Shown piece after piece: positions 17,174 to 25,868 of a stretch of 64,000 nt of DNA. How positions within the stretch are numbered: position 1 is the stretch's first letter; every line of letters begins with the position of its first letter. Under the pieces are notes generated by a model that worked only from the letters and a program-made list of their open reading frames with translations, did not search any database and had not been told where the DNA came from. The position numbers and the translations under genes were made by a program. The stretch is from Clostridiales bacterium. GTDB lineage: Bacteria; Bacillota; Clostridia; Caldicoprobacterales; DTU083. The stretch covers positions 1 through 64,000 of the forward strand of contig DUOA01000086.1 in NCBI GenBank assembly GCA_012839095.1, read 5' to 3'.

Positions 17174-20100
17174 GAGGAAGGACATAAAAAAGATCATGGT
17201 AATCGGTTCCGGCCCCATCGTGATCGGTCAGGCAGCCGAATTCGATTACGCCGGTGCTCAGGCCTGCATGGCACTGAAAGAGGAAGGGTATGAGGTTGTT
17301 CTGCTGAATTCCAATCCGGCAACCATCATGACGGATACCCATATGGCTGACAAGGTCTATATGGAGCCGCTTACACCGGAGTATGCCGCCAGGATTATCC
17401 GCCGTGAAAGGCCGGATGCTCTTCTGCCGGGCATAGGCGGGCAGACGGGTCTGAATCTTGCTATGGACCTGCTGAAATCAGGCGTTCTCCATGCATGCGG
17501 CACTGAGCTTCTGGGCACCGGCGCTGAAAGCATAGAAAGGGCGGAGGACAGAGAGCTGTTCAGACGGTTTTGCGAAAGCATCGGTGAACCGGTTCTGCCC
17601 AGCGAGACGGTTTACAACATGGAGGAAGCAGTGGAGGCAGCCCGGCGGATTGGTTACCCGATAATACTCCGCCTGGCCTTTACCCTGGGCGGAACAGGGG
17701 GAGGCTTTGCTGAAAACGAAGAGGAATTGCGGGAAATGATCGGCAATGCTCTCTCCATGTCGCCTGTGGGCCAGGTTCTCATAGAAAAAAGCGTCAGGGG
17801 CTGGAAGGAAATTGAGTTTGAGGTTATACGGGACCACACTGATGCAGCCATAACGGTATGCGACATGGAAAATATTGATCCTGTGGGAATACATACCGGG
17901 GACAGCATCGTTGTTGCCCCCAGCCAGACGCTTTCAAAAAAGGAACTGGCCATGCTGCGGGATAGCGCCCTGAAGGTAATACGGGGCCTGAAAATCGCCG
18001 GCGGCTGCAATGTGCAGTTTGCCCTGTCTCCTGAGACCCCGGAGTATTATCTGATTGAAGTAAACCCCCGTGTTTCCCGCTCATCTGCACTTGCTTCCAA
18101 GGCCAGCGGCTATCCCATAGCAAGGGTTACAGCCAAAATTGCAGTCGGCATGAATCTGGATGAGATCATGATAGCTGATGGTTGTTCAGCCCATATAAAT
18201 CCCGGGCTTGAATATGTGGTTACCAAGATGAGCCGTTTTCCCTTTGACAAGTTTACAGATGCCTCAAGGCAGCTGGGCACCCAGATGAAGGCAACCGGTG
18301 AAGTAATGAGCATTGGGAAAACCATGGCTGAGAGTCTGCTGAAAGCGATCCGCTCGCTGGAAACGGGAGCCTGTCACATACATATGAAAAAGTTCGATTA
18401 TTGGAATGAGGATGCTCTGCTTGAGTATGTGAAGGAAGGCACCGATGATCGCATTCACGCTATAGCGCAGCTCTGCAGGCTGGGTACTCCTGCGGAAGTG
18501 ATTTCCGGGGTCACAAAAATTGATAAGTATTTTATTGATGTAATACGCAAAATTACGATTCTGGAGAAGGAGATCGCAGCCAGACCCTTTGACAGGGAAG
18601 CCTTGCTGTCGGCAAAAAGGAGCGGCTTTTCCGATCGCTTTATTGCAATGCTGTGGGAGAGCACAGAGCAGGCAGTGTATGATTACCGCTTAAACAGCGG
18701 AATAAAGCCTGTTTATCTGAAAACGGATGGCTGTGCCAGGGAGGGATCCGGCAGCATACCCTGCTATTACTCCACTTATAATGATAAAGGGAGTCATTCA
18801 TATCATTCGGGCAGAAAAATAGTTGTTTTGGGTTCTGGTCCCATCCGGATCGGTCAGGGAGTGGAATTCGACTATTCGACTGTCCATGCAGTCAAAACAA
18901 TTCAGGAAATGGGGTATGAGGCAATTATAATTAACAATAATCCTGAAACCGTTTCCACAGATCCGACTGTTGGGAACAAGCTGTACTTTGAGCCGTTGAC
19001 AGTAGAAAATGTGATGGACATTTATGAACATGAAAAGCCTTTGGGCATAGTTGCCACCCTGGGCGGACAGACTGCAATAAACCTGGCAGCGGAGCTGGAG
19101 AGGAGAGGCATTAAGCTTATCGGTACAGGTATTAAAGCCATTGAGACGGCTGAAAACAGGGATTCCTTCGAAAAGATTCTGCGTTCCCTGTCCATACCCC
19201 AGCCCAGGGGCGAGGCAGTTACATCCATTGAAGAAGGAGTCCGGGTTGCATCGGAAATTGGTTATCCGGTCCTTGTACGCCCCAGTTATGTTTTAGGCGG
19301 GCGGGCCATGCAGATTGTAAACAATGAATCAGCTCTGCGAATGTATTTAAAGAGCGCAGTGGAGATGAGTGATGACCAACCTGTGCTGGTGGACAAGTAC
19401 ATTCAGGGGTATGAGCTGGAGGTTGATGCAGTCTGCGACGGCATGGATGTATTTGTGCCGGGCATAATGCAGCATATTGAGCGGACCGGGATACACTCCG
19501 GGGATTCTATCAGCGTATATCCGCCCTTTGGAATCTCCGACAGGGCCAAGGGAAGGATTTTGGAGTATACCAAGAAGCTGGGCATAGGGCTTGGCATAAC
19601 AGGCCTTTTTAATGTGCAGTTTGTCGTCAGCCCTGAAGGTGAAGTCAGCGTTATAGAGGTTAACCCCCGCTCCAGCAGGACGGTACCGTTTATTTCCAAG
19701 GCAACCGGTTATCCGATTGCTGATATTGCCACCTATTGCATGCTGGGCAGGAGCCTGAAGGAGCAGGGCATATTTGTCCTGTATCCCGAGGAAAAGAAGC
19801 GCTGCTATGTCAAAGCACCTGCATTTTCCTTTTCCAAGCTTCGGGGCATGGATACCTATCTCTCTCCTGAGATGAAATCCACCGGTGAAGCCATAGGATA
19901 TGATGACAGGCTGAACCGGGCAATCTACAAGGCCCTTCAGGCATCGGGCGTACCTATACTGGACAGCGGAACCCTGCTGGCAACCATTGCAGATGCGGAC
20001 AAGGAGGAAGCACTGCCCCTCATAAAGCGTTTCTATGACATGGGATTCAACATAGAGGCGACTCATGGGACAGCAGCCTATCTTAAGGAGCACGGCATAC

Positions 20101-20348
20101 GCACCCGCCCTCGGGCAAAAATTTCAGCCGGCTCAAACGAGATCCTGGACTCCATCAGCCGCGGGCATATGACCTATATCATCAATACCCGTGACATAAA
20201 CTCACTCAGCAATGAGACGGACGGGCAGAAAATACGCCGGTGTGCCGCACAGAACAATGTTCCGATATTCACCTCCCTGGACACGGTAAAAGCCTTGCTT
20301 GACGTGCTGGAGGAGATGACAATGAAAGTATCCACAATAAATGAGTAA
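17166..20348 (+). CDS. carB: Carbamoyl-phosphate synthase large subunit
   Basis: Makes carbamoyl phosphate from bicarbonate, ammonia and two ATP. The 1060-aa protein has the duplicated layout: first ATP-grasp half (about 1-400, GSGPIVIGQAAEFDYAGAQA), oligomerisation domain, second ATP-grasp half (about 550-935, GSGPIRIGQGVEFDYSTVHA) and a C-terminal allosteric MGS-like domain (about 935-1060, THGTAAYLKEHGI). The first half reads GIGGQTGLNLA where most family members have TLGGQTGLN. The glutamine amidotransferase small subunit carA is not beside it, which is unusual; it must be elsewhere for glutamine-dependent activity. Confidence 0.93.
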   Translation: MPKRKDIKKIMVIGSGPIVIGQAAEFDYAGAQACMALKEEGYEVVLLNSNPATIMTDTHMADKVYMEPLTPEYAARIIRRERPDALLPGIGGQTGLNLAMDLLKSGVLHACGTELLGTGAESIERAEDRELFRRFCESIGEPVLPSETVYNMEEAVEAARRIGYPIILRLAFTLGGTGGGFAENEEELREMIGNALSMSPVGQVLIEKSVRGWKEIEFEVIRDHTDAAITVCDMENIDPVGIHTGDSIVVAPSQTLSKKELAMLRDSALKVIRGLKIAGGCNVQFALSPETPEYYLIEVNPRVSRSSALASKASGYPIARVTAKIAVGMNLDEIMIADGCSAHINPGLEYVVTKMSRFPFDKFTDASRQLGTQMKATGEVMSIGKTMAESLLKAIRSLETGACHIHMKKFDYWNEDALLEYVKEGTDDRIHAIAQLCRLGTPAEVISGVTKIDKYFIDVIRKITILEKEIAARPFDREALLSAKRSGFSDRFIAMLWESTEQAVYDYRLNSGIKPVYLKTDGCAREGSGSIPCYYSTYNDKGSHSYHSGRKIVVLGSGPIRIGQGVEFDYSTVHAVKTIQEMGYEAIIINNNPETVSTDPTVGNKLYFEPLTVENVMDIYEHEKPLGIVATLGGQTAINLAAELERRGIKLIGTGIKAIETAENRDSFEKILRSLSIPQPRGEAVTSIEEGVRVASEIGYPVLVRPSYVLGGRAMQIVNNESALRMYLKSAVEMSDDQPVLVDKYIQGYELEVDAVCDGMDVFVPGIMQHIERTGIHSGDSISVYPPFGISDRAKGRILEYTKKLGIGLGITGLFNVQFVVSPEGEVSVIEVNPRSSRTVPFISKATGYPIADIATYCMLGRSLKEQGIFVLYPEEKKRCYVKAPAFSFSKLRGMDTYLSPEMKSTGEAIGYDDRLNRAIYKALQASGVPILDSGTLLATIADADKEEALPLIKRFYDMGFNIEATHGTAAYLKEHGIRTRPRAKISAGSNEILDSISRGHMTYIINTRDINSLSNETDGQKIRRCAAQNNVPIFTSLDTVKALLDVLEEMTMKVSTINE

Positions 20349-20357
20349 GGAGGAGCC

Positions 20358-21095
20358 ATGAAGAAAAACAAGTTTATTGTAAAGAGCAACCGCCTTCTGG
20401 CGAAGTACACCTATGAAATGGAGCTGAAAGGAGACATCTCATCCATTAAGCGCCCAGGCCAGTTTATACATATTGAGCTGGATGGATTCTTTCTTCGGCG
20501 CCCTATATCGATATGCGACTGGACGGCATCCTCATTAACCATTGTCTACAAGGCAGTGGGAAGAGGAACTGAATACATGGCCGGGCTGGCCGAGGGGGCT
20601 GAACTGGAAGCATTGGTCGGGCTGGGCAATGGATTTGATACCCAAAAAAGCGGAGAGAAGCCTCTTCTGATAGGAGGCGGGGCAGGCATACCCCCATTGT
20701 ATGCACTTACGAGAAAACTTCTGGAGAATGGGAAGAAGGTTACGGTAGTTCTTGGCTTCAACAGTGCTGATGAAGCATTTTACATCAGCAAATTCACAAC
20801 TCTGGGAGCGAATGTGATAATCACAACTGCAGACGGCTCATTGGGAGTCAGGGGTCTTGTGACTGATGCAATGGATGGTCTGGATTACTCCTACACCTAT
20901 GCATGCGGTCCCGAGCCGATGCTTAAGGCTGTTTATGATAAAGCCCTTACCGACGGCCAATACTCCTTTGAAGAGCGAATGGGATGCGGCATCGGTGTGT
21001 GCATGGGCTGTGTGTATCGGTCAAAAACCGGGTATAAACGCATATGCAAGGACGGACCGGTTCTGGAAAAGGAGGAGATTTTATGGCAGACTTGA
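20358..21095 (+). CDS. pyrK: Dihydroorotate dehydrogenase electron-transfer subunit
   Basis: FAD and [2Fe-2S] subunit that passes electrons from PyrD to NAD+. The N-terminal FAD domain has RRPISICDW, the NAD domain has LLIGGGAGIPPLYAL, and the C-terminus carries the iron-sulfur cysteines in MGCGIGVCMGCVY and RICKDGP. Length 245 aa is normal. It follows carB by 9 bases with an AAGGAGG ribosome site and overlaps the start of pyrD by 13 bases, consistent with making a PyrD-PyrK complex. Confidence 0.93.
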   Translation: MKKNKFIVKSNRLLAKYTYEMELKGDISSIKRPGQFIHIELDGFFLRRPISICDWTASSLTIVYKAVGRGTEYMAGLAEGAELEALVGLGNGFDTQKSGEKPLLIGGGAGIPPLYALTRKLLENGKKVTVVLGFNSADEAFYISKFTTLGANVIITTADGSLGVRGLVTDAMDGLDYSYTYACGPEPMLKAVYDKALTDGQYSFEERMGCGIGVCMGCVYRSKTGYKRICKDGPVLEKEEILWQT

Positions 21096-21994
21096 GCGTA
21101 AATCTGTCCGGATTGCATATATCGAATCCAATAATACCGGCAAGCGGCACCTTCGGTTTCGGGCATGAGTTTGCCGGGTTCTATGACATCAATATCCTGG
21201 GTTCCTTTTCTTTCAAGGGAACAACAAGGGAGCCGCGTTTTGGCAATCCTGCACCAAGAATAGCCGAAGCCAGTGCCGGAATGCTTAATGCCATAGGGCT
21301 TCAAAACCCCGGCATAGACAGGGTTATTTCGGAGGAACTTCCCAGGCTCAGGCAAGTGTTTTCCAAACCGGTTATTGCCAATATCAGCGGTTTTTCACTG
21401 GAAGAGTACGCTTATTGCTGCGAAAGAATTGATAAGGAGGAGCAGGTCGGTATTATTGAGGTCAATATCAGCTGTCCCAATGTCCGCGATGGAGGGATGA
21501 GCTTCGGCACGACGCCTGAAAGTGCAGCGGCTGTTACCAGGGCGGTTAAGGCTGTCACGACAAAACCGGTATATATGAAGCTTTCTCCCAATGTAACTGA
21601 TATAGCGGAGATCGCAGCAGCCTGCGAGGAGGCAGGGGCAGACGGCATCAGCCTCATCAATACCCTGACGGGCATGCGGATTGATTTAAAGAGCAGAAAA
21701 CCGGTACTGAGCAACATCACCGGAGGCCTGTCGGGGCCGGCTGTTTTTCCCATTGCCCTGAGAATGGTATGGGAAGTATATGAGGCGGTGAGCATACCGA
21801 TTATAGGCATGGGAGGCGTGTCCACTGCCGATGATGTAATTGAAATGATGCTTGCAGGTGCTGCTGCAGTAGGTGTGGGGGCTGCCAACATCAGGGATCC
21901 CTTTGCCTCGAAGAAGATTATTGAAAGCCTGCCCGATTCCATGGAAAGGCTGGGTATAAGCAGGCTGGCAGACATAATAGGAGGTGCTCACTGA
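21083..21994 (+). CDS. pyrD: Dihydroorotate dehydrogenase, NAD-dependent (class 1B) catalytic subunit
   Basis: FMN enzyme oxidising dihydroorotate to orotate, working with PyrK. The TIM-barrel protein is about 303 aa. The N-terminus has LSGLHISNPIIPASGTFG; the catalytic cysteine lies in EVNISCPNVRDGG; GGLSGPAVFP and GMGGVSTADDVIEMMLAGA bind FMN phosphate. An upstream in-frame start at 21044 lies deep within pyrK; the ATG at 21083 has AAGGAGGAG in front of it and gives the family N-terminus. Confidence 0.93.
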   Translation: MADLSVNLSGLHISNPIIPASGTFGFGHEFAGFYDINILGSFSFKGTTREPRFGNPAPRIAEASAGMLNAIGLQNPGIDRVISEELPRLRQVFSKPVIANISGFSLEEYAYCCERIDKEEQVGIIEVNISCPNVRDGGMSFGTTPESAAAVTRAVKAVTTKPVYMKLSPNVTDIAEIAAACEEAGADGISLINTLTGMRIDLKSRKPVLSNITGGLSGPAVFPIALRMVWEVYEAVSIPIIGMGGVSTADDVIEMMLAGAAAVGVGAANIRDPFASKKIIESLPDSMERLGISRLADIIGGAH

Positions 21995-22698
21995 TGGGTA
22001 AGGATGTAATTATTGCCTGTGACTTTTCATCAGGCAGGGAGGTAATGGCTTTCCTTAACCGCTTCGGAGAAGATAAACCCTTCGTTAAAATAGGCATGGA
22101 GCTCTATTATGCAGAAGGGCCTGGGATTGTGAGGGAAATTAAGAAACGGGGCTACAGGATATTTCTGGACCTGAAGCTCCATGACATACCTAATACTGTG
22201 AAAAAGGCCATGCGTGCATTGTCCTCTCTTGACATTGATATGGCCAACCTGCATGCAGCCGGTTCTTCTGCTATGATGCGTGCAGCTCTGGAAGGCCTGA
22301 CCAGAGCCGACGGTACCCGTCCCATACTGCTGGCAGTCACCATGCTGACAAGCATAGATGAGGATATCATGAACAGGGAACTGCTTATAGACAGGCCGCT
22401 TCCGGAGACTGTCATGAGCTATGCAAAAGGAGCGAAGGAAGCTGGGCTTGACGGAGTTATATGCTCTCCCCATGAGTCGCCGATGGTTCATGAAAGCTGT
22501 GGAAGTGCCTTTCTGACGGTTACGCCGGGAGTGCGCTTTTCCGACTCCGGACGGGGTGATCAGGCCAGGGTGACGACACCGGCTGAGGCGCGGAGGCTGG
22601 GCTCTGACTATATCGTTGTCGGAAGGCCGATTACGCAGGCAGGGGATCCGGTGGCCGCATATCAGAGATGCGTTCAGGAATTTGTGGGAGGTCGCTGA
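21994..22698 (+). CDS. pyrF: Orotidine 5'-phosphate decarboxylase
   Basis: Last enzyme of UMP synthesis. The catalytic Asp/Lys array is visible in FLDLKLHDIPNTVKKA near residue 55, and the phosphate-binding GSDYIVVGRPITQA lies near the C-terminus. Length 234 aa matches the bacterial short form. Its ATG shares the final A of the pyrD stop codon, so translation is probably coupled. The next gene begins one base after its stop. Confidence 0.93.
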   Translation: MGKDVIIACDFSSGREVMAFLNRFGEDKPFVKIGMELYYAEGPGIVREIKKRGYRIFLDLKLHDIPNTVKKAMRALSSLDIDMANLHAAGSSAMMRAALEGLTRADGTRPILLAVTMLTSIDEDIMNRELLIDRPLPETVMSYAKGAKEAGLDGVICSPHESPMVHESCGSAFLTVTPGVRFSDSGRGDQARVTTPAEARRLGSDYIVVGRPITQAGDPVAAYQRCVQEFVGGR

Positions 22699-22699
22699 C

Positions 22700-23338
22700 A
22701 TGAAGAAACTTATTGCAAAACATCTGCTGTCCATAAAAGCGGTTTTTTTCAGGCCGGATGAACCCTTTACATGGGCAAGCGGAATAATAAGCCCGGTATA
22801 CTGTGACAACAGGCTGACACTGTCTGATCACAGGGTGAGGACTGATATCGAAACAGGCCTCAGCAAGCTGATCCGCGAGCATTTCCCCGAAACCGAGGCG
22901 CTGATGGGAACAAGCACTGCCGGCATTCCCCATGCTGCAATTACAGCCCATATTATGGGCCTGCCCATGGGTTATGTAAGAGCCGGTGAGAAGGGCCACG
23001 GAAGGCGGAACAGAATTGAGGGCAGGCTGGAGCTGGGACAGAAGGTTTGTGTGGTAGAGGATCTTATCTCCACCGGCGGCAGTGTGATTGAGGTATGTGA
23101 GGCTCTGCGCGAGGAAGGGGCTGAGGTACTTGGAGTGGTCTGCATCTTTACCTATGGCCTGAAAAAGGGCATTGAGCGGCTCAGGTCCGCAGGGATTAAG
23201 GCTGTAAGCCTTACCGACTTTGACACTGTGGCAGAAGTGGCAGCAGAAGAAGGCTATATTCATAGTGATGACATTGAGCGGCTGATTGCCTTTCGGAACA
23301 ACCCTGCCGACAGGAGCTGGATGGGGGTAGGAAAATGA
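22700..23338 (+). CDS. pyrE: Orotate phosphoribosyltransferase
   Basis: Joins orotate to PRPP to give OMP. The PRPP-binding motif is [14 protein letters not shown] and the flexible catalytic loop is in [14 protein letters not shown]. The N-terminus has [16 protein letters not shown], matching the family. A longer reading from 22616 overlaps pyrF, while the ATG at 22700 follows GGGAGGT with normal spacing and yields 212 aa. The gene overlaps pyrB by 4 bases. Confidence 0.92.
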   Translation: MKKLIAKHLLSIKAVFFRPDEPFTWASGIISPVYCDNRLTLSDHRVRTDIETGLSKLIREHFPETEALMGTSTAGIPHAAITAHIMGLPMGYVRAGEKGHGRRNRIEGRLELGQKVCVVEDLISTGGSVIEVCEALREEGAEVLGVVCIFTYGLKKGIERLRSAGIKAVSLTDFDTVAEVAAEEGYIHSDDIERLIAFRNNPADRSWMGVGK

Positions 23339-24249
23339 GGAGCCTGATTGATATCCTGGACCTTAGCACGGAAGAGATTGATCAGCTCATGGATTGTGCC
23401 GAGGATATAATAGCAAATCCGGAGCTGTATGAGGATAAATGCAGGGGAAAAAAGCTGGCAACCCTCTTTTATGAGCCTTCCACCAGAACCCGCCTGTCCT
23501 TTGAGGCAGCCATGCTTGAACTGGGCGGGAAGGTACTGGGTTTCTCCGACGGTCAGTCATCCTCTGCCGCCAAGGGAGAAAGCATAGCCGACACTGCCAG
23601 GGTTGTAAGTGCATTTGCTGATATCATGGCCATCCGTCATCCGAAGGAGGGAGCACCTCTGGTCGCTGCCATGAACGCAACCATTCCGGTTATCAATGCA
23701 GGCGACGGCGGGCATAACCATCCCACCCAGACACTGACGGATCTTCTAACCATAAGACGGGAGAAGGGCAGAACCGATTCCCTGACCATAGGACTCTGCG
23801 GGGATCTGAAGTTTGGCAGGACCGTGCATTCACTTCTGCAGGCCATGTCCAGATATGACGGGATTCGCTTCATACTGATATCGCCGGAAGAACTTCAGGT
23901 GCCGGAACACGTAAAGACGGACATACTTGAAACAGGGAATCTTTCTTACATGGAGACGGACAGTCTGATGCAGGTAATACCCGATCTTGATGTCCTGTAC
24001 ATGACCCGGGTGCAGCGAGAGCGGTTTATAAGCGAGGCGGATTATGTCAGACTGAAGGATACCTACATACTCACACCGGACAAGCTGAAAATAGCCAGGA
24101 GAGATCTTTCCATCCTCCATCCGCTTCCCAGGGTGAATGAAATCCCCTCCCTTATCGATTCCGACCCGCGGGCCTGTTACTTCAAGCAGGTGCTTTACGG
24201 AAAGTATATCAGAATGGCCTTGATACTGAAACTGCTGGAGGTAGATTAA
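23335..24249 (+). CDS. pyrB: Aspartate carbamoyltransferase catalytic chain
   Basis: Condenses carbamoyl phosphate with aspartate. The carbamoyl phosphate site [19 protein letters not shown] lies near residue 45 and a second binding site [12 protein letters not shown] near 130; the aspartate site is in [10 protein letters not shown] and [10 protein letters not shown]. At 304 aa it is the class with a separate regulatory chain, which is encoded directly downstream. Confidence 0.94.
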   Translation: MRSLIDILDLSTEEIDQLMDCAEDIIANPELYEDKCRGKKLATLFYEPSTRTRLSFEAAMLELGGKVLGFSDGQSSSAAKGESIADTARVVSAFADIMAIRHPKEGAPLVAAMNATIPVINAGDGGHNHPTQTLTDLLTIRREKGRTDSLTIGLCGDLKFGRTVHSLLQAMSRYDGIRFILISPEELQVPEHVKTDILETGNLSYMETDSLMQVIPDLDVLYMTRVQRERFISEADYVRLKDTYILTPDKLKIARRDLSILHPLPRVNEIPSLIDSDPRACYFKQVLYGKYIRMALILKLLEVD

Positions 24250-24681
24250 ATGCGCATAGATACAATTGTTGAAGGCGTTGTCATTGATCATATTCCTGCC
24301 GGGGGAGGCATGGAGCTTTACAGGTATCTGGGGCTGGACAAGCTGCGCTGCCAGGTTGCTCTGATTAAAAATGCCTCATCCACAAAAATGAAAAGAAAGG
24401 ATATTATAAAAATAAGCGGGAATATTGATATAAATCTTGATATACTGGGTTACATTGATCCCGGCATAACGATAAACATTATTAAAGACAGCAAAATAAT
24501 TCTCAAGCATCATCCGCCATTGCCGGAAAGAATTATAGATGTGGTACGCTGCAGGAACCCGCGCTGCATCACTGCCTCTGAGCAGGATATATCCCACATT
24601 TTCAAGCTGACTGATGCAAAAAAAGGAATATACAGATGTGTCTATTGCGATACCAGGGCTGAAAGGGACAGAACAAGATAA
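24250..24681 (+). CDS. pyrI: Aspartate carbamoyltransferase regulatory chain
   Basis: Zinc protein that assembles with PyrB and confers allosteric control by nucleotides. The N-terminal nucleotide-binding domain covers about residues 1-95, the zinc domain about 100-143. The four zinc cysteines are visible in RCRNPRC and RCVYC. Length 143 aa is slightly short but normal for clostridial PyrI. It starts directly after the pyrB stop codon. Confidence 0.93.
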   Translation: MRIDTIVEGVVIDHIPAGGGMELYRYLGLDKLRCQVALIKNASSTKMKRKDIIKISGNIDINLDILGYIDPGITINIIKDSKIILKHHPPLPERIIDVVRCRNPRCITASEQDISHIFKLTDAKKGIYRCVYCDTRAERDRTR

Positions 24682-24692
24682 GGTGATTGATT

Positions 24693-25361
24693 ATGGAAAA
24701 AACAGTAACATATGAAGATGTAAGGAACAATGAAATAATAAAGACTTATATTCAAAAAGCGGACGAATCGCTGTCTGCACTTGGGTATACCGAACACAGC
24801 TTTGCCCATGTTGCCCGTGTTGCCGAGGTTGCAGGCTATATTCTCTCCACACTTGGTTATGAAGAAAGAGAGGTGGAAGCAGTGAAAATTGCTGCCTACC
24901 TCCACGATATCGGCAACCTGGTAAACCGGGTGGACCACTCTCACTCAGGGGCCATTATGGCCTTTCGCATCTTAGGGGAGATGGGGATGAATCCTGCCGA
25001 TATTGCCACAATTGTAACAGCAATAGGCAACCATGATGAGGGTAACGGGGTTCCGGTCAATGCCCTGTCAGCAGCCCTGATCCTCGCAGACAAATCCGAT
25101 GTGCGCAGAACCCGTGTAAGGAATACTGATATATCCACTTTTGACATCCACGATCGGGTCAATTATTCCGTTGAGCGTTCGGTGCTGAGAATAAATGAAG
25201 AACGAAACCAAATTAAGCTGAATCTGGAAATTGACACCCAGTATGGATCCGTAATGGATTATTTTGAGATATTTCTCCAGCGCATGGTGCTGTGCCGGAA
25301 GGCAGCAGAAAAGCTGGGACTGGACTTCAAACTCTTCATTAACGACCATCCTATTTTATAG
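24693..25361 (+). CDS. HD-domain phosphohydrolase-like protein
   Basis: Predicted metal-dependent phosphohydrolase of the HD superfamily, about 223 aa, substrate unknown. Metal ligands are visible in HSFAHVARVAEVAG (H), AAYLHDIGN (HD) and ILADKSDVRR (D), with HSHSGA and GNHDEG between them. AAGGTGA lies 6 bases before the ATG at 24693; a TTG six bases earlier touches that site. It starts only 11 bases after pyrI, so it is probably the last gene of the pyr operon, which hints at a nucleotide-related role, but nothing in the sequence proves this. Confidence 0.78.
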   Translation: MEKTVTYEDVRNNEIIKTYIQKADESLSALGYTEHSFAHVARVAEVAGYILSTLGYEEREVEAVKIAAYLHDIGNLVNRVDHSHSGAIMAFRILGEMGMNPADIATIVTAIGNHDEGNGVPVNALSAALILADKSDVRRTRVRNTDISTFDIHDRVNYSVERSVLRINEERNQIKLNLEIDTQYGSVMDYFEIFLQRMVLCRKAAEKLGLDFKLFINDHPIL

Positions 25362-25437
25362 CTGATGCACCAAGGGGTGGAAGTTGCTTTTTCAATTAAC
25401 TCTGCAGGCACGAGCAAAAAACAGAAATATCCACCGG

Positions 25438-25466
25438 TTGACAAACAGCACTATATGGGTTATTAT
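25438..25466 (+). promoter_or_regulatory. Promoter of the tRNA pair
   Basis: A consensus TTGACA (25438-25443) and TATTAT (25461-25466) lie 17 bases apart, about 30 bases before the first tRNA. Confidence 0.65.
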
Positions 25467-25497
25467 AATAAAGCATCGCATTTCGGTGCATTTATTT

Positions 25498-25574
25498 GGG
25501 GAGTTAGCTCAGCAGGCTAGAGCGCCACGTTGACATCGTGGAGGTCGTTGGTTCGATCCCAATACTTCCCACCA
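25498..25574 (+). tRNA. tRNA-Val (GAC)
   Basis: A complete cloverleaf of 77 nt with encoded CCA. The acceptor stem GGGGAGT/ACTTCCC pairs fully with one G-U; the anticodon arm CCACG-TTGACAT-CGTGG presents GAC; the T arm carries TTCGATC. Confidence 0.95.
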
Positions 25575-25580
25575 TTTTAT

Positions 25581-25656
25581 CGCGGGGTAGAGCAGCTGGC
25601 AGCTCGTCGGGCTCATAACCCGGAGGTCGGGGGTTCAAATCCCTCCCCCGCTACCA
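25581..25656 (+). tRNA. Initiator tRNA-Met (CAT)
   Basis: A complete cloverleaf of 76 nt with encoded CCA and anticodon CAT. Three consecutive G-C pairs close the anticodon loop (GGG/CCC) and the first acceptor pair is a mismatch, both hallmarks of the bacterial initiator. Position 72 is T, giving C1-U72 rather than the usual C1-A72. Confidence 0.93.
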
Positions 25657-25660
25657 GTCT

Positions 25661-25704
25661 GAATACTCATAAGGGGCCTTTATCCTTTATGAGTATTCTT
25701 TTTT
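25661..25704 (+). terminator. Terminator of the tRNA transcript
   Basis: Left arm 25661-25674 pairs with right arm 25684-25698 (GAATACTCAT/ATGAGTATTC plus AAGG/CCTT), followed by TTTTTT. Confidence 0.85.
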
Positions 25705-25868
25705 ATATGCTCATACCGCTCTGTAGTTTTCTGATCTGCCCTGCCAAGCTATTCATAAAAATTCTTTATTTTCTTGTTTTTTATTTCATGATAAAGTATA
25801 TGATATAAACTTGCGAGTGAAAGATAGCAGGTCCCATGATGTAAGCAGTATAATGGAGGAGCCAAACT

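Noticed and set aside
19347-20093. 248-codon minus-strand open frame inside carB.
   Set aside because: Antisense to strongly conserved carB sequence; no ribosome site or family match.
25530-25808. Plus-strand open frame across the tRNA genes.
   Set aside because: It translates tRNA and terminator sequence; the RNA genes explain the bases.
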